A stretch of 64,000 nt of DNA from Novipirellula herctigrandis (GTDB taxonomy: Bacteria > Planctomycetota > Planctomycetia > Pirellulales > Pirellulaceae): the NCBI GenBank assembly GCA_007859835.1, contig SJPJ01000001.1:6175632-6239631 (forward strand). Reading direction: 5' to 3'. A model generated the notes under the pieces. That model made no database searches, was not told the origin of the DNA, and saw only the letters and a list, made by a program, of their open reading frames with translations. Every line of letters starts with the position of its first letter. The first letter of the stretch is position 1. Position numbers and translations under genes: made by a program. Below, piece after piece: positions 28,619 to 37,984 of the stretch.

Positions 28619-29383
28619 CTAGTTGTTGCTTGGCAGACGATCGAGTGATTGACGGATCAAGTCCGCATGATCGCTCTCTTGAAGCTCACGACCGACAACC
28701 TGTTTCGCAACATTCACGGCGATTTGGGAGGTTTGTCCAGCAAGTTCAGTCAACGCAACCTTCTTGGCGGTCTCAATGTCGGCAACGGCACGCTCGCGGT
28801 TATGATCCGCTTCTGCTTTCGCTTCGGCTAAAATCCGTTGGCTATTGGCTTCCGCATCACGGCGAGCTTCGGCCAACATTGCTTGCACTTGCCCTGACGC
28901 TTCATCGAGTTTGGTTTGGTACTCGCTCAGCAATGATCGTGCCTCGGCATTGGCTTGCTCCGCACCTTCAAGATCGCTGTGGATTTTGTCTTCGCGTGCT
29001 TTCAAACCACCGAGTACCGGGGGCCAAACAAACTTGGACAAAATCGCCAGCACGCCAAGGAAAATCCCGATGTTAATGACGGCCGAACCAATGTCGAACT
29101 GCAAAATCGGTGGCGTGTGAGTGTCACTGTGATCGGCATCTGCATCGTGACCAGCCTCTGCATCGTGACCAGCGTCCGCATCGTGACCAGCGTCCGCATC
29201 GTGATCGGCTGACTCATGGGTGGCTGCATCAAGATCGTGTCCGGCTTGGCTATCACCGCCGTCCTCGACCGCTTCGGCCGCAACCGGCTCAGCAACTTCC
29301 GCATGGCAAACCGCTCTCGAGCAGACTCCGACCGTCATGACGGCAAAGCTTACAATCGACAAACGAACAAATTTCAAAAGCAT
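28619..29383 (-). CDS. atpF: ATP synthase F0 subunit b with a His/Asp-rich exported N-terminus
   Basis: 254 residues from ATG 29383, preceded by AAAGG at 7 bases. Normal b subunits start at the membrane helix. Here there is first a signal-peptide-like segment (MLLKFVRLSIVSFAVMTVGV, then AVCHAEV), then about 60 residues of acidic, His-rich sequence including five or six HDADAG-type hexapeptides. The true b domain starts at about 95 (FDIGSAVINIGIFLGVLAILSKFVWPPVLGGL) and continues as the long stalk helix (LEGAEQANAEARSLLSEYQ and further). The membrane helix fixes the His-rich part on the outer side of the membrane. See findings. Confidence 0.93.
   Translation of the reverse strand: MLLKFVRLSIVSFAVMTVGVCSRAVCHAEVAEPVAAEAVEDGGDSQAGHDLDAATHESADHDADAGHDADAGHDAEAGHDADADHSDTHTPPILQFDIGSAVINIGIFLGVLAILSKFVWPPVLGGLKAREDKIHSDLEGAEQANAEARSLLSEYQTKLDEASGQVQAMLAEARRDAEANSQRILAEAKAEADHNRERAVADIETAKKVALTELAGQTSQIAVNVAKQVVGRELQESDHADLIRQSLDRLPSNN
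29124..29213. repeat. 18-bp tandem repeat inside atpF
   Basis: Five units of 18 bases, the middle two identical (29160-29177 and 29178-29195), encoding HDADAG-type hexapeptides. The unit length is a multiple of three, so copy-number change would keep the frame. Confidence 0.85.
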
Positions 29384-29433
29384 CGGGTCGCCTTTATCGC
29401 AACAAACCGAGAAAAGGAAACGAGGCAAACAAC

Positions 29434-29688
29434 TTAGGTGAGGATATACATCACGATCAATGCAATCACGGTCACCCCTTCGATCAACGCTGCGGAGATC
29501 AGCATTTGCGTGCTGATTGGGCCAGCGGCTTCAGGTTGACGCGAGATCGATTCGACTGCGGTTGCACCGATACGACCAATGCCCCAGCCGGCACCTAGGA
29601 TTACGAGACCGATGCCGATCCCAGCACCCATTTTGCCAACATTGAGAGCTTCTTGAGCCAGAATCATCGCCAATTCAAACATCTTCAC
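29434..29688 (-). CDS. atpE: ATP synthase F0 subunit c
   Basis: 84 residues from GTG 29688; ATG 29682 is an alternative start two codons later, and the GGAG upstream could serve either. Two membrane hairpin helices flank the polar loop ESISRQPEAAGPI. The ion-binding carboxylate is the Glu in ALIEGV. The residues that make a sodium site in Ilyobacter (Gln in helix 1, Ser after the Glu) are Ile and Gly here, so a proton-driven ring is expected. It lies between atpB and atpF. Confidence 0.96.
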   Translation of the reverse strand: MKMFELAMILAQEALNVGKMGAGIGIGLVILGAGWGIGRIGATAVESISRQPEAAGPISTQMLISAALIEGVTVIALIVMYILT

Positions 29689-29823
29689 ATTACTCCAGAG
29701 GTTATTTTCTCGAACAGGAAAAGTCCGCCACCGTTTTGAGGCTAGCAGACCAATTGGGGTTAAAGGTTAAATTTCAGCGGAAAGGGTTTCAACGAACAAT
29801 CGCTGTCCCTTATCCGAATAGGG

Positions 29824-30831
29824 CTAATCGACGAGTGGACCTAAACGTTTGAGGTCACCAATCTTATCAAGGTCCATTTGGGCAGCATCTGAACCAGGTT
29901 CGTCATGCTCGTGATCCTCGTGATGCGTCGCCGTCATCGAAATGAACAGGACCGTCAAAAACGTGAAGATGAACGCCTGCAAAAAACAGATGAACAACTC
30001 CAACAATGTTAAAGCAACACCGCCAAGGATGACCGACAACTCGACACCAATTCCGAGCATCGTGGACACCTTCGCAGCAGAAAATACCAGACCGACAAAA
30101 GCGGCAATCACCAAGTGGCCCGCCATCATCGTTCCAAAAAGCCGCATGGCAAGTACCACCGACTTGATACACAAACCAACCCACTCCAAAATGTAGAGGG
30201 GAATGCCAATCAGTAGCATTTTGGGATCGTCCCAGCCAACGGGATTGAAGTGGGCGAAGAACGCCTTGGCACCAGTTTCGCGAATGCCGATAAACAAAAT
30301 CGCCACAAAGCTACACAACGCCAACATCACGTTGAGCGACAAATTGCCCGTCGCAGTGCCGCCCCAATGAGCATAGTGATTGTCACCGGTAATCGATTGC
30401 AGGATATAGCCAATCGGAATCAATCCCATCACGTTGCAGAACAGGATGAAGAAGAAAACGGTCCAAATGTAATAGATATATCTGTCAGTCATCGAGCCAA
30501 GGTTCGGCCGAGCGACTTCATCGCGTATGAATGCAGCCATCGTCTCGAAGAGCTGCGAGATTCGCCCTTTCGTTTTGTAGGCTTTTAGTCCTTCACCCTT
30601 AGGCCGGACACGAAATGCCACATAGGCAAACACCAAAATGACCGTGATCGCCGCGACCGCCGTCATCATCAAATGATTGGTGATAAAGAACTGGTAATGA
30701 CCGTCGTAAATGTTTAACGCAGGGATATCACCACCGCCTACATCGAGGTCAAGCAATGGATCCGGGTGCAGTGGATGCGGAACCACATGGGTGATCGGGC
30801 TGTGATCGGCAGCGGCAACGAGGAATGGCAT
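29824..30831 (-). CDS. atpB: ATP synthase F0 subunit a
   Basis: 335 residues with five or six membrane helices. The essential Arg is in CIKSVVLAMRLFGTMMAGHL, followed by VGLVFSAAKV and the last-helix motif LELFICFLQAFIFTFLTVLFISM. It is longer than E. coli subunit a, with an N-terminal His/Pro-rich stretch (DHSPITHVVPHPLHPDP) outside the first helix and a C-terminal charged extension (THHEDHEHDEPGSDAAQMD). It provides the proton half-channels. Confidence 0.96.
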   Translation of the reverse strand: MPFLVAAADHSPITHVVPHPLHPDPLLDLDVGGGDIPALNIYDGHYQFFITNHLMMTAVAAITVILVFAYVAFRVRPKGEGLKAYKTKGRISQLFETMAAFIRDEVARPNLGSMTDRYIYYIWTVFFFILFCNVMGLIPIGYILQSITGDNHYAHWGGTATGNLSLNVMLALCSFVAILFIGIRETGAKAFFAHFNPVGWDDPKMLLIGIPLYILEWVGLCIKSVVLAMRLFGTMMAGHLVIAAFVGLVFSAAKVSTMLGIGVELSVILGGVALTLLELFICFLQAFIFTFLTVLFISMTATHHEDHEHDEPGSDAAQMDLDKIGDLKRLGPLVD

Positions 30832-30888
30832 CCGATAATGTCGTTAATACAGCGAGAAAGTGAAAAGGACAAAGACGAAAGCTTGGTT

Positions 30889-31539
30889 TCACATTCGTGA
30901 ACGAACGATAGTAGACACTTCAATTGTCGTTAGGTAAATGTACCAACCGAGAACATTTAGTGCGATCCAATCTTGCGAATGGGCCAATTGATAACGGCAG
31001 ATCAAAAACAGTGCAACCGTGCCGACAATGCGAAACATCATTGCACTGCCCCAAGCGACGGTAAAGTGACCAAAGTCAGCCCACAATTCTTCCCTTGTTG
31101 GTGCAACTTTCTCGAGCGTTCCGCACTCGGATACATCGACTCGATCAACGGCCTCGATTTGACGCTCAGAATCAGGCAGACGCTCAGGATCAGGCAGACG
31201 CTCAGAATCAGGCAGACGATCGGGATCAGGCAGACGATCGGGCGAAGATTGCCCGCTTTGGGGCGCTTCCTCGGTTCCGTGGCCCTTCGAAGTGATCTCG
31301 GCACGGCGACGAAGCCTGTACCCGGGTAACATCGAAGCGATCGCGATCAGCCCGCTAAGGATGGCAAGAAACAGAAAACTACTCTGCAATTCAGGTGCGA
31401 GCATCATCATCCCAGCGGACAGAGTGACCGTTGCCAAGCCCCATCCGATCGTCACCGCTCGAATCGCCCGAGCGTACGAGTCGACTATCGAAACGGGTTC
31501 GAGAATGGGGCGATCGCTTCGGACGGCAGCATCATCCAA
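30889..31539 (-). CDS. AtpI-like membrane protein with a repeat linker
   Basis: 216 residues from a TTG at 31539. Two N-terminal membrane helices (AIRAVTIGWGLATVTLSAGMMML and SSFLFLAILSGLIAIASMLP) and two C-terminal ones (FTVAWGSAMMFRIVGTVALFLI and WIALNVLGWYIYLTTIEVSTIV) are separated by a basic patch and a linker of hexapeptide repeats RLPD(P/S)(D/E). Position between atpZ and atpB is that of AtpI, an assembly factor for the c-ring, and the C-terminal helices are compatible with it. Sequence similarity to AtpI is not strong enough by eye to give the symbol. Confidence 0.6.
   Translation of the reverse strand: MDDAAVRSDRPILEPVSIVDSYARAIRAVTIGWGLATVTLSAGMMMLAPELQSSFLFLAILSGLIAIASMLPGYRLRRRAEITSKGHGTEEAPQSGQSSPDRLPDPDRLPDSERLPDPERLPDSERQIEAVDRVDVSECGTLEKVAPTREELWADFGHFTVAWGSAMMFRIVGTVALFLICRYQLAHSQDWIALNVLGWYIYLTTIEVSTIVRSRM
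31161..31250. repeat. 18-bp tandem repeat inside the AtpI-like gene
   Basis: Five units of 18 bases beginning GACGCTCAG or GACGATCGG (31161-31178, 31179-31196, 31197-31214, 31215-31232 and a diverged fifth), encoding RLPDPD/RLPDSE hexapeptides in the loop between membrane helices 2 and 3. Confidence 0.88.
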
Positions 31540-31558
31540 TCTTATGGAATTCCGTGTT

Positions 31559-31924
31559 TCACTTCGATTTGGTGGGGAATGGAGCAGGTTCGTTTCGTTT
31601 GGGGGGAACCTGATTTGTCGCTCCGCTCTTCAATGCGACGATGATAAACCGAGTCATCGCAAGGCTAAAGCCGACCAACATCGCCAAAGCAGTCACAAAG
31701 GGGCGATCGGCTTGACGCCAATCATCAATCCAATAGCCAAATGCAGTAAACATCAGGGTGATCCCGGCTAGCTCGAGTCCCATTCCGACGAGCCGCATCC
31801 AGACATTCTTGGAGGTCCTGCCTCCTCTGGGGCCTATCGCCGGAGTTGTTCGAGTTTCTTCAGCGGTTGGCTCGATCTGCTCCTTTAATCTTCGGCCTTT
31901 CTCGATTTGATCTTCGTCCGTCAC
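31559..31924 (-). CDS. AtpZ-like ATP synthase accessory protein
   Basis: 121 residues from a GTG at 31924 with GGAGGAG upstream. Polar N-terminus, then two membrane helices with the AtpZ pattern: RLVGMGLELAGITLMFTAFGYWIDDW and PFVTALAMLVGFSLAMTRFII. The D-D-W after helix 1 and the G/A-rich second helix match the F0F1-ATPase gene-1 family; AtpZ with AtpI forms a membrane channel-like complex in other bacteria. It is the first gene of the ATP synthase operon, so the operon promoter should lie in 31925-32400. Confidence 0.88.
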   Translation of the reverse strand: MTDEDQIEKGRRLKEQIEPTAEETRTTPAIGPRGGRTSKNVWMRLVGMGLELAGITLMFTAFGYWIDDWRQADRPFVTALAMLVGFSLAMTRFIIVALKSGATNQVPPKRNEPAPFPTKSK

Positions 31925-32422
31925 TGCAACTCTCCTCCCGTACGACCTCGTTTTGGGCCAGCTCCTCGTTTTGAGCCAGCTCGGACTACAAGCTCAACAT
32001 GGTGTCTACAATGATGGTAAATCAGGGGTGCGGTGTATTGTCGCATGCCGATTGGCCTGGTTTCCGCCGTTCGAACCGAGAATCACCCTAGCACTCGCAG
32101 GTCAAAAGGACTGTAAGCACCATTGTTCGGCCAGCAGACGCGGACCTAGGAGCTAATTTGGCAACCTACTCTGAGATGGCAAGGTGCGGCAGCTGGGGAT
32201 TCTTCTGTAGTTTTACTGAAAATGAGGGCTAACCCTCAATTTCTACGAACTTAACTGGCCGTTTTACCTTTCCGCATCTAGAACAGGGGTCTGTCCCTTG
32301 TCATAATGATTCAGGTGACGATTGTGCCATTACTGACGGATAGGCGGGGTCGCCAATATCATGATTCATTGACAACTTGAGCCGAGAAATCGGGGCGAGC
32401 GACACAGCTAGGAGACCGGAAG
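31925..32422. other. divergent intergenic region with a direct repeat and a REP-like palindrome
   Basis: 498 bases between the divergent ATP synthase operon and the DUF4912 gene, so it must hold two promoters. Visible structure: an 18-bp near-identical direct repeat CCTCGTTTTG(G/A)GCCAGCT at 31947-31982, and at 32283-32301 a short palindrome, ACAGGGGTCTGTCCCTTGT. The GGGG-TCTGT-CCC core resembles REP sequences often found next to Y1 transposases, but none is present here. I could not place promoters with confidence. Confidence 0.45.
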
Positions 32423-33751
32423 TTGATTAAGAACGCTGATTTGAAAGTGCAAACTAGACGAGAGCTCGCGGAATTAGCCAAGAACTACGGCGTCGAAGGT
32501 TGGCACGGCATGCGGAAAGATGACCTCGTCACGGCTATCTCGAAAGTCCAACGTCGTTTGCGACGTGCTTCCACTGCGAAGCAACGCGCTTCAGCGCCGA
32601 AAAACGGCGGCGAAACAAAGGCGCGTGGGAAAAAAACGGTCGCCTCCACCGCCACCAAAACTGCAGCGCGTGCCAACCGAAGTGCGTCTCCGTCAAGCAA
32701 GGCAAAGCAGTCATCAACCCCAAGCAAGTCGGCCCAAATCGCCGCGGCCCGAGCTCGTACGGCAGCGGAAAACGCGAAGAAGAATGCCGAAGCAGCGGCG
32801 AAATTGGAAGAAAAGGAACGTATCTCGGCAAAGACCGCTCGGATTCGTGCCCAAATGCGAAGCCGACGAGAGACGATGCAAAAACATCGTGATCTGTCTA
32901 CGGCAACCCTCGTGGGAGGATCTGCGGTTGCCCGCGGATCAAGCCGAACTCGCACTCCTGATCCTCATCAGGATCGCGTCGTGTTGCTGGTGCGAGATTC
33001 CTATTGGCTGCAAGCAACTTGGGAAATCACACGCGCCAGTGTTCAACGAGCCGAATCGTCTATGGCCGAACGATGGCATTCCGCCAAGCCGATGCTTCGT
33101 CTGTTAGCGGTTGGCGATATTTCCAACAACCAAGCGGAAGTGGTTGCCCGCGATATCCCGATCCACGGCGGCGTGGATAATTGGTACATCGATGTTGATG
33201 AACCACCCTCCCGGTTCCGTGTTCTGGTCGGTTACTTGGCAGATACGGGGGACTTCTACACGCTTTGCAGAAGCAATGTTGTCGAGACTCCGCCACCAGG
33301 TGAATGTGATCGGCTCGACGAACATTGGAGTGATATTGCCGAAGACTACGAACGAATTTATTCCCTCAGTGGCGGCTATGAGAGCGACGCGGGGGACTTG
33401 AAAGAGGTCTTCGAAGACCGCCTCCAACGCCCCATGCCATCTCGTGGTGAACAAGGTCAAATGGTGGCCGATCCAAGCTTGCTGCGTCAATCCAAGCTGC
33501 CATTCAAAGTGGATGCGGAATTGATCGTGTTTGGGAAGACGGCCCCTAGCGCAACGGTGAACATTGCCGGTCGTCCGGTTAAGCTCCAAACGGATGGTTC
33601 GTTCACCGTTCGCGTAAAACTGCCTGACAAACGTCAAGTACTTCCGGTCACTGCAGAAAGTCGCGATGGACTTCGCCAACGAACCACCGTCGTCGCAGTC
33701 GAGCGGAACACCAAGGTCATGGAAACAGTCGAGCTCGACGACCGCTTCTAA
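32423..33751 (+). CDS. Rho_N/DUF4912 protein with histone-H1-like linker
   Basis: 442 residues from TTG 32423 with GGAG about 10 bases upstream. N-terminal Rho_N/SAP-like domain (about 1-48, TRRELAELAKNYGVEGWHGMRKDDLVTAI), a 130-residue Lys/Ala/Ser/Thr linker like the tail of histone H1 (KTVASTATKTAARANRSASP), then a DUF4912 domain (about 185-300: VVLLVRDSYWLQATWEITRASV, VDNWYIDVDEPPSRFRVLVGYL, FYTLCRSNVVETP) and a beta-rich end (VNIAGRPVKLQTDGSFTVRVKLP). Rho_N domains bind nucleic acid; DUF4912 is uncharacterised. A nucleic-acid-binding role is inference. Confidence 0.85.
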   Translation: MIKNADLKVQTRRELAELAKNYGVEGWHGMRKDDLVTAISKVQRRLRRASTAKQRASAPKNGGETKARGKKTVASTATKTAARANRSASPSSKAKQSSTPSKSAQIAAARARTAAENAKKNAEAAAKLEEKERISAKTARIRAQMRSRRETMQKHRDLSTATLVGGSAVARGSSRTRTPDPHQDRVVLLVRDSYWLQATWEITRASVQRAESSMAERWHSAKPMLRLLAVGDISNNQAEVVARDIPIHGGVDNWYIDVDEPPSRFRVLVGYLADTGDFYTLCRSNVVETPPPGECDRLDEHWSDIAEDYERIYSLSGGYESDAGDLKEVFEDRLQRPMPSRGEQGQMVADPSLLRQSKLPFKVDAELIVFGKTAPSATVNIAGRPVKLQTDGSFTVRVKLPDKRQVLPVTAESRDGLRQRTTVVAVERNTKVMETVELDDRF

Positions 33752-33771
33752 GCTTTCCAACGACATTAACG

Positions 33772-33791
33772 GAACCCGTATTGGGTTTTTG
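33772..33791 (+). terminator. rho-independent terminator after the DUF4912 gene
   Basis: AACCC and GGGTT pair around the 5-base loop GTATT, followed at once by a T-run (GGGTTTTT). It begins about 20 bases after the DUF4912 stop codon. Confidence 0.7.
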
Positions 33792-33801
33792 ATCGAAAAC
33801 A

Positions 33802-33828
33802 GGGACTTCAAAAGAGTTCCTTTTTTTT
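33802..33828 (+). terminator. second tandem terminator
   Basis: GGGACT and AGTTCC form a 6-bp stem with one G-T pair, around a 7-8 base loop, followed by eight consecutive T. With the one before it, this makes a tandem pair insulating the next gene. Confidence 0.65.
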
Positions 33829-33951
33829 GTGACTCACGCAGTATCTGCTTTCGCTTCTGTTATCCTTAAAGCTTCGCCAGACAAGCACTACTAAATCACC
33901 GGTAAGGTGTCTGGCAATTTATTGTCTCTAACTTTGAACAGGGCACCCTCG

Positions 33952-35487
33952 ATGAACCGCATTGTTACCGTTTCGATTCTGCTCGCCGTTTGCGCTATTG
34001 CAACTCTTCCTTCGACGACCGCTGAGGCGCAATTTGAAGGGATGAAATACCGTGTCCCCAAAGACGCGAACTCAATCGTCTTGATTAACGCCGAAAAACT
34101 GTTTGGGTCACCCGTTGCGAACCGTGAGCGTTGGGAAGTTCGTCGTAAAGCTGCCTTCGATGCGGGGATTTCTGCATTGCCACCTGATGCAACGGCGGTC
34201 CTCTTGGCCGGGCGTCTCGACCATGAATTTGGCGAGACAGTATGGGAAATGGCGATGATGAAATTGCGAAGTGATCGTAACGTCGCTGCCGCGGCGCAAC
34301 GATATGGCGGTACGATGGACACGGTCGCAGGACGCTCTGCAGTGCGATTACCGAACGACCAATACGTTATTCAAATCATGAGTAACCTGATTGGTTCTTA
34401 CACGCCTGCTAATCGCCAAGATGTTACTCGATGGCTAAAGTCGACCGACGTTGGATCGGCAGCAAAGCTTCCTGACTATTTGGAACGAGCCTTCGGTTAC
34501 GCTGCAAAAGTTGGGACACCGATCGTGATGGCTCTCGATGTCGAAGGTGTCATTTCTGGCGCGGCTTTGAAACAACAGTTCGATCAATTCGAGTCCCTCA
34601 AAGGTTCCGGTGTTTCCCCTGACGCGTTGGCCAAGTTGATGGAAGGAGCCAAAGGGGTCACCCTTGGCATTACCGTCCAAGGCGATACGGTCGGTGCAAT
34701 TCGCGTCGATTTTTCGGAGTCGCCTGAGTTCTTGGCGAAGGTTGGCAAGAATTTGATTATTGAAGTCATGCAGAACCAAGGTGTGATGATCGAAGAAATT
34801 CGCGATTGGAAACCATCGATCAGCGGCAACACGTTCCTGCTTCGCGGAACCCTATCGACCAATGGCACTCGACGTGTATTGAGTGTGTTGGCATTGCCAC
34901 CGGCGCTTGCTGACGCGATGCACGAAGCCACCTCACCCGGTTCCGATCCCGAAGGGTCCGCCAAACGCATTGCTTCTCAGCAGTACTTCCAATCAATCAC
35001 AACGTTACTTGACGACCTGCGTGAGAAGCCTCACCGTGATCATGTTTCAAGCTTTGGTCAGGCTGCTGCTTGGTACGACCGTTACGCTCGCAAAATTGAC
35101 CAATTCCCAATCTTGAACGTCGACGATCAATTGCTTGATTTTGGCGCTCAAACCGCGACGCTGCTTCGCAATGGTGAAATGGCGATGAAAGGGGTTGGCA
35201 TGCGATCGTCGGTTCGAACCTCCGGCAACAATCCGACATCAGGCGGTTACTATGGCTCCTATGGCGGATACCGGGGCGGTTATTATGGCAACTTTGGTGC
35301 AGCGGTTGGGGCAAATGTGAATGCCGCGCAAGCCTCGATAAGGGAAAAAGGTCGGACGGACGCGATCATTCGAGGTCAAGAACGAACCAGTGGAGCGGCA
35401 ACGGTCCAACAGATTTGGCAACAGATCGACGAAGCGACCGCGGCGATCCGCCGAGAAATGGTTCAGAAGTACAGCGCCGACTTCTAA
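33952..35487 (+). CDS. large secreted hypothetical protein, 511 aa
   Basis: From ATG 33952 the protein begins with a good signal peptide (MNRIVTVSILLAVCAIATLP, cleavage near AEAQ). The upstream 15 codons in frame have no signal character, which decides the start. The mature part alternates helices and strands without a motif I recognise (YRVPKDANSIVLINAEKLFG, then VTLGITVQGDTVGAIRVDF). Near the end a Gly/Tyr-rich stretch (SGGYYGSYGGYRGGYYGNFG) precedes a final amphipathic helix (VQQIWQQIDEATAAIRREMV). It is probably a planctomycete-specific exported protein; no function assigned. Confidence 0.8.
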   Translation: MNRIVTVSILLAVCAIATLPSTTAEAQFEGMKYRVPKDANSIVLINAEKLFGSPVANRERWEVRRKAAFDAGISALPPDATAVLLAGRLDHEFGETVWEMAMMKLRSDRNVAAAAQRYGGTMDTVAGRSAVRLPNDQYVIQIMSNLIGSYTPANRQDVTRWLKSTDVGSAAKLPDYLERAFGYAAKVGTPIVMALDVEGVISGAALKQQFDQFESLKGSGVSPDALAKLMEGAKGVTLGITVQGDTVGAIRVDFSESPEFLAKVGKNLIIEVMQNQGVMIEEIRDWKPSISGNTFLLRGTLSTNGTRRVLSVLALPPALADAMHEATSPGSDPEGSAKRIASQQYFQSITTLLDDLREKPHRDHVSSFGQAAAWYDRYARKIDQFPILNVDDQLLDFGAQTATLLRNGEMAMKGVGMRSSVRTSGNNPTSGGYYGSYGGYRGGYYGNFGAAVGANVNAAQASIREKGRTDAIIRGQERTSGAATVQQIWQQIDEATAAIRREMVQKYSADF

Positions 35488-35690
35488 AGTGAGTGGAGGG
35501 CGAAATCGCTCTCCCCTACCGCAATAAAGCAGTTATTTATCGTCGCCGATCTATGGCTGCTTGTGATTCTTAGCCCTCTCACTTGGCAAGATTGACTCGT
35601 CTTTCTTGTCCAAGTTGGGTTGCGAGCCGATCGGCGTTGCTACCTTCATGGCGAACGGTCGTGACGACACGAGCTGCCGATTTTGGTGTT

Positions 35691-36875
35691 TTAGATCCCC
35701 AATTCCCGCTTTGCTTCGGCGAATTTTGAGAGGGCGAATTCAATGTCCTTTTCGCTATGCGCCGCGGAAATTTGAGTACGGATTCTCGCCTTGCCTTTGG
35801 GGACAACCGGATAAGAGAAACCGACGACGTAGACTCCTTTGTCGAGCATTTTGTCAGCCAAAGTGGAAGCTAGCGACGCATCGCCTAGCATGATTGGCAC
35901 GATCGGATGTTCGCCTGGGACGATGTCAAACCCGGCCTCACGAAGTCCTTTGCGAAAGAGTTGTGTGTTGGATTGTAAACGATCGCGGAGCTCCGTCGAT
36001 TCGCTTAGCAGTTCAATCGCCGCGATCGAACCTGCAACAATGGGCGGCGCTAGGGAATTGGAAAACAGATAGGGTCTTGATCGCTGACGCAGTATCTCGA
36101 CGATCTCACGCCGACCACTAGTGTAACCGCCACTGGCCCCGCCAAGGGCTTTGCCGAGCGTACCGGTGATAATGTCGATTCGTCCCATCACGTCGTTGTG
36201 CTCGTGGGTTCCTCGGCCTCGCTTTCCCATGAATCCGACCGCGTGTGAGTCGTCGACCATGACCAATGCGTTGTAGCGGTCTGCCAGATCACAGATGCCA
36301 CGAAGGTTGGCGATCGTTCCATCCATCGAAAATACACCATCTGTTGCAATGAGGCGAAAACGTGACGACGCCGACGATTGCAATTTCGATTCCAACTCGA
36401 CAAGGTCGTTGTTTCGGTAGCGAAACCGTTTTGCCTTGCAAAGACGTACGCCATCAATGATCGATGCGTGATTAAGCTCATCGGAGATCACTGCATCTTC
36501 TTCAGTCAATAGTGTCTCGAATAGACCGCCGTTAGCGTCGAAGCAGGAAGTGTAAAGAATGGTGTCTTCGGTCCCCAAAAATTCACTCAGTCGTTCTTCG
36601 AGTTCCTTGTGAATCGTTTGGGTACCACAAATAAAGCGGACCGAAGAGAGTCCGTAGCCCCAATTCAGCAAGCCTTCACGGGCGGCTTGGTTAACGAGTG
36701 GGTGTTCGGCTAAGCCGAGGTAATTGTTCGCACAAAAATTGATTACCTCACGCCCGTCTCCAATGCGAATGTGCACGTCTTGGGGAGAGGTGATTTTGCG
36801 TTCGGATTTGTAAAGCCCATCGCTGCGGATTTGCTCTAGTTGTTTGGTAAGATGCGTTTTGAATTCGCCGTACAT
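35691..36875 (-). CDS. kbl: glycine C-acetyltransferase (2-amino-3-ketobutyrate CoA ligase)
   Basis: PLP-dependent alpha-oxoamine synthase that cleaves 2-amino-3-ketobutyrate with CoA to glycine and acetyl-CoA. 394 residues from ATG 36875, chosen because [16 protein letters not shown] matches the family start (E. coli MRGEFYQQLTNDLE); the frame is open upstream to a TTG at 36908. Conserved blocks: [51 protein letters not shown], and the PLP lysine in [16 protein letters not shown]. It follows tdh at about 40 bases, the normal two-step threonine degradation operon. Confidence 0.96.
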   Translation of the reverse strand: MYGEFKTHLTKQLEQIRSDGLYKSERKITSPQDVHIRIGDGREVINFCANNYLGLAEHPLVNQAAREGLLNWGYGLSSVRFICGTQTIHKELEERLSEFLGTEDTILYTSCFDANGGLFETLLTEEDAVISDELNHASIIDGVRLCKAKRFRYRNNDLVELESKLQSSASSRFRLIATDGVFSMDGTIANLRGICDLADRYNALVMVDDSHAVGFMGKRGRGTHEHNDVMGRIDIITGTLGKALGGASGGYTSGRREIVEILRQRSRPYLFSNSLAPPIVAGSIAAIELLSESTELRDRLQSNTQLFRKGLREAGFDIVPGEHPIVPIMLGDASLASTLADKMLDKGVYVVGFSYPVVPKGKARIRTQISAAHSEKDIEFALSKFAEAKRELGI

Positions 36876-36917
36876 CAGGATGAATTGTGTGAGAGGGAGG
36901 GTGAACAAGCCGTAGGG

Positions 36918-37946
36918 TTACAAATTCCAATCGAGAATCACTTTGCCGGATTGTCCCGACATCATGACTTCGAACCCTTTTTCAAAATCAAGACAATGAA
37001 AGCGGTGGGTAATGACAGGATAAATGTCGAGGCCGCTTTGTAACATAACCGTCATCTTGTACCACGTCTCATACATTCTGCGTCCGTAAATTCCTTTGAC
37101 GGTTAACATGTTGAATACCACTTTATTCCAATCGATCGCGATTTCGCCCGAGGGGATTCCAAGCATCGCAATTCGGCCGCCATGGTTCATTTGATTGATC
37201 ATGTCACGGAACGCGTCCGGATTCCCTGACATTTCCATGCCGACGTCAAAGCCTTCTCGCATGCCAAGTTCTCGTTGCACATCGGCAAGTTTTTCGGTGC
37301 GTACATCGACACAAAGAGTCGCTCCGAGTTTTTTCGCTAAATCCAATCGCCAAGGATTCACATCTGTGACAACCACATGTCGTGCCCCGGCATGCTTCGC
37401 CACCGCCGCCGCCATGCATCCAATCGGCCCAGCACCGGTGATCAAGACATCCTCGCCAAGTACGGGGAACGTCAATGCTGTGTGAACCGCGTTTCCAAAG
37501 GGATCGAAAATGGAGGCAACGTCACGATCAATCGAATGGTCGTGGTGCCAAACATTCGTCATGGGCAACGAAATGTATTGAGCAAAAGCACCTGGGCGGT
37601 TAACGCCGATTCCCTTGGTGTGGGCACAGAGATGTCTTCGCCCCGCCATGCAGTTACGGCAACGACCGCACACCACATGCCCTTCGCCGCTGACGATGTC
37701 ACCCGTGCGAAAGTCCGAAACATTACTGCCGATGTCGACGATTTCACCTACAAATTCATGGCCAACGACCATTGGAACAGGAATGGTTTTTTGTGCCCAA
37801 TCGTCCCATTTATAGATATGGATATCGGTCCCGCAGATTCCGGTGCGGTCGACTCGAATCAAGACATCGTTGATGCCAATTTTCGGCTCAGGGACGTCTT
37901 CCATCCAAAGTCCCACTTCGCGTTCACGTTTAACCAGTGCTTTCAT
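36918..37946 (-). CDS. tdh: L-threonine 3-dehydrogenase
   Basis: Zinc medium-chain dehydrogenase that oxidises threonine to 2-amino-3-ketobutyrate with NAD+. 342 residues from ATG 37946, preceded by GAGG; an in-frame extension to 38123 is not conserved-looking. Catalytic Cys and the Zn-site region: [17 protein letters not shown] and [13 protein letters not shown]. Structural zinc Cys cluster: [18 protein letters not shown] motif: [22 protein letters not shown]. It is the first gene of the tdh-kbl pair, the product going directly to Kbl. Confidence 0.96.
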   Translation of the reverse strand: MKALVKREREVGLWMEDVPEPKIGINDVLIRVDRTGICGTDIHIYKWDDWAQKTIPVPMVVGHEFVGEIVDIGSNVSDFRTGDIVSGEGHVVCGRCRNCMAGRRHLCAHTKGIGVNRPGAFAQYISLPMTNVWHHDHSIDRDVASIFDPFGNAVHTALTFPVLGEDVLITGAGPIGCMAAAVAKHAGARHVVVTDVNPWRLDLAKKLGATLCVDVRTEKLADVQRELGMREGFDVGMEMSGNPDAFRDMINQMNHGGRIAMLGIPSGEIAIDWNKVVFNMLTVKGIYGRRMYETWYKMTVMLQSGLDIYPVITHRFHCLDFEKGFEVMMSGQSGKVILDWNL

Positions 37947-37984
37947 CGAATCATCCTCGTTGCTTGATCGGTTGGGATAAACCG

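Noticed and set aside
29434-29688. sodium-dependent c-ring
   Set aside because: The Gln and Ser ligands of the known sodium sites are Ile and Gly here; only the Glu is kept, as in proton rings.
33104-33811. 235-codon minus-strand frame inside the DUF4912 gene
   Set aside because: It is fully antisense to the DUF4912 domain, which has clear family features.
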